A program made the translations under genes and the position numbers. From Mesostigma viride (Eukaryota; Streptophyta; Mesostigmatophyceae; Mesostigmatales; Mesostigmataceae), in contig RPFO01000076.1 of assembly GCA_009746045.1 (NCBI GenBank), forward strand, positions 4,823,275 through 4,878,274: 55,000 bases of DNA, in the 5' to 3' direction. Each line of letters starts with the position of its first letter. Positions within the stretch are counted from its first letter, which is position 1. Shown here piece after piece: positions 1-11,566 of the stretch. The notes under the pieces were generated by a model. It ran no database searches and was not told the origin of the DNA. It was given only the letters and a program-made list of their open reading frames with translations.

Positions 1-3000
1 GGGAGGAAGGAGGAAGGGAGGAAGGAGGAAGGGAGGAAGGGAGGAAGGGAGGAAGGGAGGAAGGGAGGAAGGAGGAAGGGAGGAAGGGAGGAAGGGAGGA
101 AGGGAGGAAGGGAGGAAGGGAGGAAGGAGGAAGGAGGAAGGGAGGAAGGGAGGAAGGGAGGAAGGGAGGAAGGGAGGAAGGAGGAAGGGAAGGAGGAAGG
201 GAGGAAGGAGGAGGGAGGGAGGGAGGGAGGGAGGGAGGAGGGAGGGAGGGAGGGAGGGAGGGAGGGAGGGAGGAGGAGGAGGGAGGAGGAGGGAGGGAGG
301 AGGGAGAGGGAGGAGGGAGGAGGGAGGGAGGGGGAGGGAGGAGGGAGGGAGGGAGGGAGGGAGGAGGGAGGGAGGAGGGAGGGAGGGAGGGAGGGAGGAG
401 GGAGGGAGGAGGAGGAGGGAGGAGGGAGGAGAGGAGGGAGGAGGGAGAGGAGGGAGGAGGGAGGAGGGGAGGAAGGGAGGAAGGGAGGAGGAGGAGGGAG
501 GAAGGGAGGAAGGGAGGAAGGGAGGAAGGGAGGAAGGAGGAAGGGAGGAAGGGAGGAAGGGAGGAAGGGAGGAAGGGAGGGAGGAAGGGAGGAAGGGAGG
601 AAGGGAGGAAGGGAGGAAGGGAGGAAGGGAGGAAGGGAGGAAGGGAGGAAGGAGGAAGGGAGGAAGGAGGAAGGAGGAAGGGAGGAAGGGAGGAAGGGAG
701 GAAGGGAGGAAGGGAGGAAGGGAGGAAGGGAGGAAGGGAGGAAGGGAGGAGGGAGGAAGGGAGGAAGGGAGGAAGGGAGGAAGGGAGGAAGGGAGGAAGG
801 GAGGAAGGAGGAAGGGAGGAAGGGAGGAAGGGAGGAAGGGAGGAAGGGAGGAAGGGAGGAAGGGAGGAAGGGAGGAAGGGAGGAAGGGAGGAAGGGAGGA
901 AGGAGGAAGGGAGGAAGGGAGGAAGGGAGGAAGGGAGGAAGGGAGGAAGGGAGGAAGGAGGAAGGGAGGAAGGGAGGAAGGGAGGAAGGGAGGAAGGGAG
1001 GAAGGGAGGAAGGGAGGAAGGGAGGAAGGAGGAAGGGAGGAAGGGAGGAAGGGAGGAAGGAGGAAGGGAGGAAGGGAGGAAGGGAGGAAGGAAGGGAGGA
1101 AGGGAGGAAGGGAGGAAGGGAGGAAGGGAGGAAGGGAGGAAGGGAGGAAGGGAGGAAGGGAGGAAGGAGGAAGGGAGGAAGGAGGAAGGGAGGAAGGGAG
1201 GAAGGGAGGAAGGGAGGAAGGGAGGAAGGGAGGAAGGGAGGAAGGGAGGAAGGGAGGAAGGGAGGAAGGGAGGAAGGGAGGAAGGAGGAAGGGAGGAAGG
1301 GAGGAAGGGAGGAAGGGAGGAAGGGAGGAAGGGAGGAAGGGAGGAAGGGAGGAAGGGAGGGAGGAAGGGAGGAAGGGAGGAAGGGAGGAAGGGAGGAAGG
1401 GAGGAAGGGAGGAAGGAGGAAGGGAGGAAGGGAGGAAGGAGGAAGGGAGGAAGGGAGGAAGGGAGGAAGGGAGGAAGGGAGGAAGGGAGGAAGGGAGGAA
1501 GGGAGGAAGGGAGGAAGGGAGGAAGGGAGGAAGGGAGGAAGGGAGGAAGGGAGGAAGGGAGGAAGGGAGGAAGGGAGGAAGGGAGGAAGGAGGAAGGGAG
1601 GAAGGGAGGAAGGGAGGAAGGGAGGAAGGAGGAAGGGAGGAAGGGAGGAAGGGAGGAAGGGAGGAAGGGAGGAAGGAGGAAGGGAGGAAGGGAGGAAGGA
1701 GGAAGGAGGAAGGGAGGAAGGGAGGAAGGGAGGAAGGGAGGAAGGAGGAAGGGAGGAAGGGAGGAAGGGAGGAAGGGAGGAAGGGAGGAAGGGAGGAAGG
1801 GAGGAAGGGAGGAAGGGAGGAAGGGAGGAAGGGAGGAAGGGAGGAAGGGAGGAAGGGAGGAAGGGAGGAAGGGAGGAAGGGAGGAAGGGAGGAAGGGAGG
1901 AAGGGAGGAAGGAGGAAGGGAGGAAGGGAGGAAGGGAGGAAGGGAGGAAGGGAGGAAGGGAGGAAGGGAGGAAGGGAGGAAGGGAGGAAGGAGGAAGGGA
2001 GGAAGGGAGGAAGGGAGGAAGGGAGGAAGGGAGGAAGGGAGGAAGGGAGGAAGGGAGGAAGGGAGGAAGGGAGGAAGGGAGGAAGGGAGGAAGGGAGGAA
2101 GGGAGGAAGGAGGAGGAAGGGAGGAAGGGAGGAAGGGAGGAAGGGAGGAAGGGAGGAAGGGAGGAAGGGAGGAAGGGAGGAAGGGAGGAAGGGAGGAAGG
2201 GAGGAAGGGAGGAAGGGAGGAAGGGAGGAAGGGAGGAAGGGAGGAGGAAGGGAGGAAGGGAGGAAGGGAGGAAGGGAGGAAGGGAGGAAGGAGGAAGGGA
2301 GGAAGGGAGGAAGAGGAAGGGAGGAAGGGAGGAAGGGAGGAAGGGAGGAAGGGAGGAAGGGAGGAAGGGAGGAAGGGAGGAAGGGAGGAAGGGAGGAGGG
2401 AAGGGAGGAAGGGAGGAAGGGAGGGAGGAAGGGAGGAAGGGAGGAAGGGAGGAAGGGAGGAAGGGAGGAAGGGAGGAAGGGAGGAAGGGAGGAAGGGAGG
2501 AAGGGAGGAAGGGAGGAAGGGAGGAAGGGAGGAAGGGAGGAAGGGAGGAAGGGAGGAAGGGAGGAAGGGAGGAAGGGAGGAAGGGAGGAAGGGAGGAAGG
2601 GAGGAAGGGAGGAAGGGAGGAAGGGAGGAAGGGAGGAAGGGAGGAAGGGAGGAAGGGAGGAAGGGAGGAAGGGAGGAAGGGAGGAAGGGAGGAAGGGAGG
2701 AAGGGAGGAAGGGAGGAAGGGAGGAAGGGAGGAAGGGAGGAAGGGAGGAAGGGAGGAAGGGAGGAAGGGAGGAAGGGAGGAAGGGAGGAAGGGAGGAAGG
2801 GAGGAAGGGAGGAAGGGAGGAAGGGAGGAAGGGAGGAAGGGAGGAAGGGAGGAAGGGAGGAAGGGAGGAAGGGAGGAAGGGAGGAAGGGAGGAAGGGAGG
2901 AAGGGAGGAAGGGAGGAAGGGAGGAAGGGAGGAAGGGAGGAAGGGAGGAAGGGAGGAAGGGAGGAAGGGAGGAAGGGAGGAAGGGAGGAAGGGAGGAAGG

Positions 3001-4016
3001 GAGGAAGGGAGGAAGGGAGGAAGGGAGGAAGGGAGGAAGGGAGGAAGGGAGGAAGGGAGGAAGGGAGGAAGGGAGGAAGGAGGAAGGGAGGAAGGGAGGA
3101 AGGGAGGAAGGGAGGAAGGGAGGAAGGGAGGAAGGGAGGAAGGGAGGAAGGGAGGAAGGGAGGAAGGGAGGAAGGGAGGAAGGGAGGAAGGGAGGAAGGG
3201 AGGAAGGGAGGAAGGGAGGAAGGGAGGAAGGGAGGAAGGGAGGAAGGGAGGAAGGGAGGAAGGGAGGAAGGGAGGAAGGGAGGAAGGGAGGAAGGGAGGA
3301 AGGGAGGAAGGGAGGAAGGGAGGAAGGGAGGAAGGGAGGAAGGGAGGAAGGGAGGAAGGGAGGAAGGGAGGAAGGGAGGAAGGGAGGGAGGAAGGAAGGG
3401 AGGAAGGGAGGAAGGGAGGAAGGGAGGAAGGGAGGAAGGGAGGAAGGGAGGAAGGGAGGAAGGGAGGAAGGGAGGAAGGGAGGAAGGGAGGAAGGGAGGA
3501 AGGGAGGAAGGGAGGAAGGGAGGAAGGGAGGAAGGGAGGAAGGGAGGAAGGGAGGAAGGGAGGAAGGGAGGAAGGGAGGAAGGGAGGAAGGGAGGAAGGG
3601 AGGAAGGGAGGAAGGGAGGAAGGGAGGAAGGGAGGAAGGGAGGAAGGGAGGAAGGGAGGAAGGGAGGAAGGGAGGAAGGGAGGAAGGGAGGAAGGGAGGA
3701 AGGGAGGAAGGGAGGAAGGGAGGAAGGGAGGAAGGGAGGAAGGGAGGAAGGGAGGAAGGAGGGAGGAAGGGAGGAAGGAAGGGAGGAAGGGAGGAAGGGA
3801 GGAAGGGAGGAAGGGAGGAAGGGAGGAAGGGAGGAAGGGAGGAAGGGAGGAAGGAAGGAAGGAAGGAAGGAAGGAAGGAAGGAAGGAAGGAAGGAAGGAA
3901 GGAAGGAAGGAAGGAAGGAAGGAAGGAAGGAAGGAAGGAAGGAAGGAAGGAAGGAAGGAAGGAAGGAAGGAAGGAAGGAAGGAAGGAAGGAAGGAAGGAA
4001 GGAAGGAAGGAAGGAA
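1..4016. repeat. 4-kb purine-only satellite, (GGGAGGAA)n to (GGAA)n
   Basis: Every base on the + strand is A or G; the first pyrimidine is at 4017. The main unit is the 8-mer GGGAGGAA with occasional 7-mer or 4-mer slips. About 205-475 is a richer (GGGA)n/(GGGAGGA)n block. From about 3849 the array becomes a nearly perfect (GGAA)n tetramer. The array runs off the left edge, so its full length is unknown. There are no open frames of interest. Mirror symmetry and G-runs predict triplex (H-DNA) and, in the GGGA block, G-quadruplex potential; that is inference from composition. Confidence 0.98.
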
Positions 4017-6169
4017 CCATGAATCAGGGCCATGCCAGTACGCAAAGTCTGCATCATGACGAGTTCTTCCCCTCCTAACGTTTGTGATGCCATCTATCCA
4101 ACGGCCTGCTTGGCGGAAAATGCAATGGCTTTCGGCCATAGACATCCAAAGTGGTTCCAACGACTCTAGAGAAATCCTGCAACCGCCAGGCCAGGCATAG
4201 GGTTACTCCACAGAACTTCGGCCATCATTACAGAAAGGACTAAACAAACAAGGCGCCTTTCAGGTGCCGAGAAAGGCTGCAATGCGCTTTCATGCCTCAC
4301 TCGCAAACAAAGCTAATTCATCATAACGCAGGCGGTCTGAGAGAGCGTGCGGCTCGTGCAATACAGGCACAGTTTCATGCTCCTGAGGTGCAGATTATTG
4401 CGTGGGTGTTCTGGACCATATATTGCCTATCCAGACAGTGAACAAGAAGAGACAGTCTACACACGAGACAAATATTCATGCAAGGAGTTTCCTGCACAAC
4501 GGTAGCCACCTGCCCCGGGGCACGCAACTAAGGCAAAAGGAACTCGGTGCAGGCAAAAGCGAGCAGCACTTACAGGTCTTTACTGGCGGATGCTAGCATC
4601 TCTGATGTTAGTTTTAAGGGGGCAACAGCTTCTGCCATTGTAGAGAACCTTTATAGCAGAAAAAGACAGGACGACACCGAAATGATATAACACCAGCTGC
4701 CTACGGGCGTAAATCCTCGCTAATTTTATGGCGTCAGCAAAGCAGAAAACGCTCCAATATGATTTAAGGTGACAGCGTCTCAGCAAAAACTGCGAAGATT
4801 GGCGTATCCGCAAACGCCTTGCCCCGCTCGGCACTTCATAACTTCTCTAGAGGAAAACCCGGTGCCGCCACCCGCAATACAATCATACTGTACAGTATTT
4901 GGCTACAAGAACGGGGGCTTCGCCCCCGGGCCCCCGGTAGTAACCAATATTGTGCCTCTCCGGCGTTTGTGGCCGGTCTCCGGCCGGACACGTCACCTAC
5001 TCTACTACATTCGTCTACGGAATGTGTGCACATTTAGGGCCCACTGAACGCGAGCAAATATTCCAGTCCGGGCGACCAACTGGAGTGAAAATCTGTGAAA
5101 ATCGTACGCTAGTTCCCGGCCAATCGGAGATTCTGGAGACATTTGCCCTTCCCATTGCGCTACGGAGATGTGCGACTGAGGCCGTAAGCATTTGTAACTG
5201 TTGGGGTAACACAGCGAACACGTCTTGCACAGTGAGTAAACTTTGTTCAGACGGAGGTACGTGTAAATTACGTATGCGTATATCATTGCATGTGCGTTAG
5301 GTTTAGTTGTGACATTTATTGAGCGTTACGGAAGCATTTATATTTCATTGGTAAGGCAGGGAGGACCATGAGCGCGAATTCATCCATTAATTTATCACAA
5401 CCGGTTATACCGTAGGACAATTTACACTAAAGTTGGTCGCCCGGAGTGGAAGCCGAATATATGCATTCATTGAGAATATTAGTGAGGTGAGAATGGCATG
5501 CAACATAGGGAAATTAAACCCCGAAAAGAAGAACCTGAAATATATGTATCAAGGAGACAACCATGTATACCTGGCATTACGTACTGCTTTACCAAAGATG
5601 CCCTCTACCTACATGCAGTTTCACCCATGGAGTATGCCCCTTAGATCAACCCCTGTCACGCAGTGCGTTACCAATTGATGATGATAGGTATTGGGCATAC
5701 GTACATGCAGCTTCACCCATGCCGTACGCCCCTCAGGTCAACCCCTGGCACGCACCGTGCCTTACCAATGACCGGACAGGTAAGGAGTACCTAGTGCAGT
5801 TTCGCCCATGCAGTATGCCCCTGAGATCAACCCCTGTCACCTTTCTTTCCAGCACAACCCTTTGGTAAGAAACCAAAGCTTGCCACAAGGCCAAATTCAA
5901 TATACGCATACGCATAATGCAACCTATGCATACGCAAGATATGTATACACATAACATACAGCCTTACCAATGATACTCCCTACCTGCATGCGTTGACAGC
6001 CATATCTCGCTATGCGCGCGCTCAACGGTAACAAATGTTAGCAAATGTCACGTGACCACCAATAAAATGCACGAGGTATTTACTGGGCTATGGTGCAATT
6101 ACCTGGCCAACCTTGGCATTTTCATTCGTGTCGGGTCTGCCCCCGTCCATCGGCAACATTTACGTTACG
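4017..6169. other. No recognisable gene
   Basis: Short frames of about 60-115 codons occur on both strands, but none shows a recognisable domain. A GC-rich hairpin (GGGGGC-TTC-GCCCCC) lies near 4914-4930. A degenerate tandem repeat at 5608-5860 is listed separately. The stretch just before 6275 may be unrelated sequence abutting the truncated retroelement A. Confidence 0.6.
5608..5860 (+). repeat. Three degenerate copies of a ~90-bp tandem repeat
   Basis: The motif (a/g)TGCAG(t/c)TTC(a/g)CCCATG...GTATGCCCC, followed by TCAACCCCTG(t/g)CAC, recurs with register points at 5611, 5703 and 5792 (periods about 92 and 89). Two copies continue into GTTACCAATGA-like sequence. A further fragment of the unit (CCTTACCAATGA) lies near 5961. 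No coding potential is seen. Confidence 0.8.
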
Positions 6170-6274
6170 TCACTTACGTCCGGAGGTCACGGATTTACGC
6201 GTTACAGTTACGTTACGTCGGGTACCATCCATTTGGATGGCATCGGCCGACCATGGGTTAAGAGAGGTCTGCTG

Positions 6275-6655
6275 AATGCCTGGCGTGTACAACTCTGCCT
6301 CTGTCAGATCAGTGGTGCCCTTGAACTCTGTCACACAAGGTCTAGCATGGAAAATGACTGACCCATCTGCTGCTGGCTTATGTTTACACACAAACTTCAG
6401 GCGCAAGTGCTTGCACCCTGCAGGCTTTTTGTCAATAGGTGTGACAGGTGGAGTGTGAGAGGGGCTAAGAGGATCTGGCACTACCCATTCTTCCCTGGCC
6501 TTGTTAAAGGCCTCCACCCATTTTAGGAAACCTATGTGTGTGCGACAATCTTGCTGTATCTGTTCATAAGAAAGAGGAGACATTTTAGCCACATCATGCT
6601 TGTTCAATCCAAAGGAGGTGGGATGAAGTTTTTGGTTATGAACCAAGTCTGCCAC
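6275..6655 (-). pseudogene. pol: Reverse transcriptase N-terminus, element A
   Basis: About 126 residues align with the beginning of the RT domain of elements B and C: LRLKFVCK, then HARPCVTEFKGT, then AELYTPG (B has LKLKFVIK, HVRPVLNEFKGT, EELYTPG). The upstream HPTSFGL...HDVAKMSPLSYEQ region corresponds to B's HPSSLGIGPHSLAG...INYQ linker. The frame stays open to 6170, but residues after ELYTPG are unrelated, marking the truncation. The catalytic aspartates are missing, so this cannot encode an active enzyme. It lies in a different frame from the protease ORF next to it. Confidence 0.8.
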
Positions 6656-6749
6656 ACAAGGTTCGTGCCCTGGGGCATACTTGGGGGTAGCAAATTTTAC
6701 AGAAGCAATGTTGGTGTTAAGAAGTTTTTGAAGGAAATTTTGAAATGAT

Positions 6750-7499
6750 TCAGATCAACACCACCCAGGTCCTGGATGGATAGTCTATCACTGGAATAAT
6801 GACACCAGGGTAAGAGAGAAAAGGATCCCCCAACAAAGCATTCCCTTTATAACCTTCCAATACCTGAAAAGGAGTGGGGATACCAAGTATAGTCAACATG
6901 ACCTGACCTTGTACCTTGAGGGATGACTGCCCTGAGAAATCAGCCACATGGTGCCAGGGTGAAGGTTCCAAAGGCATATGGGGCACAGCCAGGGCACTGA
7001 TAATGCTGACCTGGGCTTGTGTGTCCACTGCAACCATAAATGGGCTATTGTCATTCTGCCCAACCTTCCCCACCTTAGCTGATCCTGCAGCAGTTTGAGC
7101 TTTAGCTCTATGAGCTGCTTGTAAAATGCGAACAGCGTCTGCTAGGCTGCGTTTGGAAGATGCAGCTAGTGGCTGAGCTGTGTTCACAATTGAAGAGGTG
7201 AGAGGTTGCTGCTCACCTGTTTTGCCATTGTAACCCTCTGCTGCAGGGGGCCAAGCCTGCAGTGACTGCCTACAATCATCAAGGGTGACCTGGGTGTCAC
7301 AGTGGGTGTGGCTCTCACACTCACCAGTGGGTGTTCCAAACAACCACTCACTGGGCAACGCTGGGATGCCAGGCAACTGTACAGGGCTGTCGGCCAACAG
7401 CTCTTCCTCCTCTGCCACGTCTGACACAGTTGGAAAATACAATTTCATCCTGTGAGGTGAACACCTGTGAATCTTTCCCGTGTCATTGTGTTTAACCAC
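6750..7499 (-). pseudogene. pol: Retropepsin-like domain, element A pol
   Basis: A 249-residue frame. Residues about 153-240 form a retropepsin-like domain: VAVDTQAQVSII (D159, T160, Q161, A162), then LLGDPF (222-227) in the position of the LLG/IIG motif of retroviral proteases. The canonical DTGA is DTQA here, as in elements B, C and D, so the loss of Gly is a lineage trait and not decay of this copy. The N-terminal ~130 residues are a low-complexity linker. The first 50 bases overlap the integrase frame, and KIHRCSPHRMKLYFP is what remains of the integrase C-terminal tail, so a -1 shift is needed to join them. In this lineage the protease follows integrase. Confidence 0.75.
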
Positions 7500-8377
7500 A
7501 CTGTCCTGCCAGTGGTATTAAACTTTAGGATGGTGGCTGGCCCATGCCAGGTACCCACCTTGCCTAGTCCCGACTCCTTGTAGAATAGGACCTGATCCCC
7601 TTCTCTGAAGGTGGGACGTGGATGCTTTGCATCCTTGACAGCTAACCTGCTAGCTGTATGTGCTCGCTGTGCATTGTATAGGGCTAGTACCTCAGGTGGA
7701 TAAATGCCTGCATGCAATCCATCTGGTGTAATGATCACCCCTTGTGGGGTTTTCATGAGTGGCCTCCTGTTGAGGACTTGGCACAACCTGGTGGACCACA
7801 GAGCTCTGTCAGCATATGACCCACTGTCAGCCAGCAGATTACCATCTTCCTTGGCTACAAGGGTTTTAATGGACCTGATGGCCCTTTCAATAATGCCTTG
7901 CCTCTCATGATCTTCTAGCCCAGCCAGATCAATAGCCTCACACCCTGGTTCATTGGCAAGACACGTGAACTGTTGATCCAGTAACAATGCCTCCACAGGG
8001 TAGTACCTGGCCTGAGCAATCAAGAGAGCCCTGAGCAACTGTGTCTTGTCCATTCCAGGTAATGGTTCAATGGTTGTGTACCTTGACCATGCATCTTTAA
8101 GTGCCAAGTAAGATTGTCCTTTGATATGAAAGACATCTCCTACCACCCTGCCCTTGCACTTAGGTGGGGTAGCTACATGCCACTTAGGGGGTTTGGGTGC
8201 ATTGAACTGACAATGCTGGCAGTGGGATCTGACCACCTGGCATGCACGTCTGAGTGCTGCCCCCCCTATTGCTGCTGCCACCACCTCTGCACTCACTTCA
8301 TGCCCATAAAGGAAGTGCAACTGCAAAGCAAGCTCCTGAATACTGATATGAGCATCCTCTGAGGGGACACTCTGCAC
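7445..8377 (-). pseudogene. pol: Integrase, element A pol
   Basis: A 310-residue frame covering a whole integrase. The N-terminal zinc-binding part is H21-x4-H26...C53-x2-C56. The catalytic core has D81 (VVGDVF), D134 (LLLDQQF) and E164 (GIIERAI). D134 to E164 is D-x29-E, the spacing also seen in B and D, while the canonical copia element F in this window has D-x35-E. A C-terminal SH3-like segment follows (GDQVLFYKESGLGKVGTWHGPATIL). DNA strand transfer by the cDNA-integrase complex in the nucleus is the family role. The catalytic residues are intact, but flanking frames are broken. Upstream it overlaps the tail of the zinc-knuckle frame. Confidence 0.85.
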
Positions 8378-8734
8378 ACCTTGGGAACCATAGATGTGAA
8401 GGTTGGTTTAGAGACATAATCTTCTGAAACCAGCTGTAGCACCTTTCCAGAACTGCTCACTGCTCTGACAGTGGGGCATGCAGATGAAAGAGGTGAAGCA
8501 GGCACACTCAAGCCAGCATGAGAGGGAGACTCACACTTCTTGCCGTAAGGAGGCCGCTTGCAGTCCTTGGGGTCACCGTGGGGCGGCCCGTGGCACTTGT
8601 GGCACAGGACGTCCAGATGCCCCAGCTCGTCCACGTTCTTGTGGCAGGTGGGCCGCATGGTACCTCATGCCACAGCGGGTGCACCGCTGAGAAGACTTGT
8701 CCTCCTTGTCCTGCTTGTTGTTGTTGTTGTTGTT

Positions 8735-8793
<59 letters not shown>

Positions 8794-9674
8794 GCTGTTG
8801 TTGTTGCTGGAGCTGCCCCCCTTGGAGGGAGACTGCCCCTTACCCTTGCCCTTGCCCCAGCCCCTTGCCCTTGCCCTTGCCCTTGCCCTTGCCCTTGCCC
8901 TTGCCCTTGCCCTTAAACACTGTCCCAGCAGGGACTTCACCTCTGCCATGGTTACAGGTCTCTTGCTCCTGTCTTCCCTCTCCCTGTCCTCCTCCTCCCT
9001 ATCCTCCCCCCTGACCCTCTTTACAGAGGTGCCCATGGCCCCCTGGCTAAGGGGGCCAGGGCCAGCTTGATATAATCCAATGCCTCCTTCATGTCCTCCC
9101 AGTACTTTGCCATTCCTGTTGCAAGCATAGCGTAGGTGTTTTTGTCAAGTTTGAGTTTCTCAAGGAAGGAACGCAGCAAGAACTTGTGATCTAGCTGCTG
9201 GACATCAGGACGTGCTTTGATGGCTAGCTCATATTTCTTGGTCTTAGCCACATAGTCTACGGAGGTGACCCTGTATTCCTCTACCCACCTGAATGCCCCA
9301 TATATGTCCACAGATGAGGGGGTGGAGAGGAGGTCAGTTAGCTCCTTCATGAAGGCCTCCCAAACTGCCCTAGCCTGCGTGTCCTGCCACTTGGGATACC
9401 TACGCTGGAAGACAAGGATGAGATTCTGAATCTGAGAGGAGGACTGATGGTAAAAATCCCCCTGCATGAGAGATCCAAACCAATTCTTGACATTCAGTTC
9501 CTCCCTAGCCAGCTGAAGAGAGAGAAGTGCATGATTCCCCTGCTCCCTAGTATACCCCTCAGGCAGCCCCCTGACATTAATCCTATCCACAGGACGGTTT
9601 TCATTGTATGTGGGCCACCTGGAGGGGGATGCAGGGGGTGAGGGAGAAGATGGTGTTGCTGCTGCAGCATTCAC
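8293..9674 (-). pseudogene. gag: Gag with zinc knuckles, element A
   Basis: The first ~210 residues (9674 to ~9040) are a helical Gag with RGLPEGYT near the start and YWEDMKEALDYIKLALAPLA near the end; the same landmarks occur in element E (11949-12463 and 14347-14503). A -1 change near 9030 leads into an (RA)n/(GK)n stretch from a (CCCTTG)n hexanucleotide, then poly-Asn from a (TTG)n run. An extra base in that run (GTTGTTTTG near 8732) shifts Asn codons to Thr. Two cysteine knuckles follow: CTRC...H near 8675-8650, broken by another frame change, and CHKCHGPPH...C near 8604-8560. Packaging of element RNA is the family role. Three frame breaks make it a pseudogene. Confidence 0.75.
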
Positions 9675-9700
9675 AGGAGAGACATGCTGAGAGGGAGGTG

Positions 9701-11459
9701 CTACTGAGTGAGCTGAGCAGGAGAGGCAAGCATGGGCTGTGTAGGATGGGTAGGCAACATAGGGGTGGGCTGGGTGGGGGTGTGAGTATGTGTGACTTCC
9801 CGCCTCCTGCTGCGGGCCTCCTCCCAGTCATGGAAGGTGGGAGAGAGAGACACGTCATCGTCAGTAGGGTTAGTAAAATCATGATGCAGCCAGGTAGGCA
9901 ACCACCTACCCGCCCCTTTCAGGATGGCATTGTGCAGGAGCTCCAGGAGTCGCACCAGGCGAACCCTGTTGCCCTGCACCCTCCTCCCTGAGAGGAGGGC
10001 CTGCAGGGCAGGCAGCAAGTCGTCACACACCCTGCGTGTGTCCGCGTGGAGGTTGGGCAAGCCCAGGATGTGCGTGATAATCGCACACACCAGGCTGCCC
10101 GCCTCCGCGACGTGCATCTGCTGGCTCCTGTCGGCCAGCCCACGGAAGGAGGCTGTGGCAGCCTGAATGGCCCGCCACACAGGCTCATCACCCAGGGTGA
10201 TGAAGTCCGACCTTCCAGATCGCCGTCCAGCCGTGCCGGCTGCTGCCCTGCCAGGTGGGACCCTGAGGCCCCTCCGGCCCAGCCAGGGCCTTGTCCTGTT
10301 GCGGCTAGAGGGGGCCTGCCCCCCAGAGCCGCTGGAGGTGCCAGTGACACCCTCCATGGGAGTTACCTCCCCCGCCTGCGCCGGAGGCGCCGGCGTCGCT
10401 GCCGGGGTCCCTGCGACCCCGGGAGCTGGCGTCGCCGCCGGGGTCCCTGCAACCCCGGTGGCCTCCTCAGCCACCTGGCCCCCCACGCTGGGCGGGGGAG
10501 CCCGCTGCTGAGGTTGGACCCTCTGACCTGCCAGAGGGTCCTGGGTGGTTTCACCACCCATGGGCGTGTAGGGGCGACTGCCGCCCCGCGCTCCGTCGCA
10601 GGCGGCATCGCAGCCGCCTCGCGCCTCTCCGGGCCCCAGCCAACTGGCGTGACTTGGGGCCACGGCGCAACGGAGTCAGCGTGATCTCCTGCTTGGCGAC
10701 CACGCGCAGCGCCTCTCTCTGACGCTGCCTGGACGCCCACTGATCCACAGTGCCTGGATTGCGCCTCGGCCTATTGGCGAAACACCACATCCAAACTGCC
10801 ACCTGGATCAGGTGAACTGCATCCGCAAACGATGCTCGAGCAGCGTGTGCGTCCGATGAACATCATCGCATGCGTCGGCTCATCGGCGGTCAACTGAAAA
10901 CGCTGCGAATGATCCAGCCGTTCACCGAGATGAACGCTGGGATGTCGTCTTCCCCGATGGGGAGAAGATACGGTAAGCGCCCGAACTCGACAGGCGGCGG
11001 AACATGCGCACCATACCGGTCGATGTCCAGGATGGCCATCTGTCGGCCCACCGAGAGATTACCAGACGTCGCTGGCGTCTGGGAAGAAATCTCTAGCGAA
11101 GGCCGTGGCCTCACAGGCGGCACCTCCCCGTCCTCTTCCGAGGAGTCACTCCGTTCACGACCCCCATCACCTGCGACGGGGGAATTACGTGCCCGGGGGA
11201 CCTGCCCCCCGGGTGCCATGGCGGACGAGCCGCCAGTGGCAAACGGACGTCCGCTCGCCATCCCCCGGGCGCCGGTCCCCACCTGCGGGGTCCGACGCCT
11301 GGGGTGGTCGGCGACCACCGTGCGGAAGGTGACGCTAGGCGTCACCCTCGCTGCATCGTTGGCGGAGGGCGTGCCCTCCGGCGTGAGTCGGGGGGATGTG
11401 CGCCTGGCAGGCGCCTTCCCCTTGTTGTTGTTGTTGTCGTTGACGTTGTTGGAAGCCAT
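9701..11459 (-). pseudogene. Upstream ORF (ORF0) of element A
   Basis: Three overlapping minus-strand frames (11459-10890, 10802-10551, 10663-9701) read as one degraded gene between the putative LTR and gag. It starts MASNNVNDNNNNKGKAPARR; element E's equivalent starts MAPKNAPNNKGKALMSEASS, and both are preceded by an A-rich leader with TTTTTCGAAAA-like sequence. The N-terminus is Ser/Glu-rich and disordered. A middle part has (GVAGTPAATPAP)2, and the C-terminal part (DEPVWRAIQAATASFRG...LLELLHNAILKG) looks helical. I do not recognise a domain. It may be an N-terminal extension of Gag or a separate protein. Its presence in two copies argues it belongs to the element. Confidence 0.55.
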
Positions 11460-11566
11460 ATTTTTTGTTTTTTCGGAAAAAATAAAAAAGCTTTTCAGTC
11501 CAAGTTGGAACGAGTCTAACGACGATGGACAACTGCCGAAAGCTGAAAGGGAACGATGGTTGTATT

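Noticed and set aside
1-4016. Telomere or CRISPR-like array
   Set aside because: GGGAGGAA/GGAA is not a known telomere unit, and there are no spacers between repeats.
8518-9070. Plus-strand Cys/Leu/Val-rich frames with apparent membrane character
   Set aside because: They are the reverse of the poly-Asn and (GK)n/(RA)n tracts of the minus-strand gag of element A.
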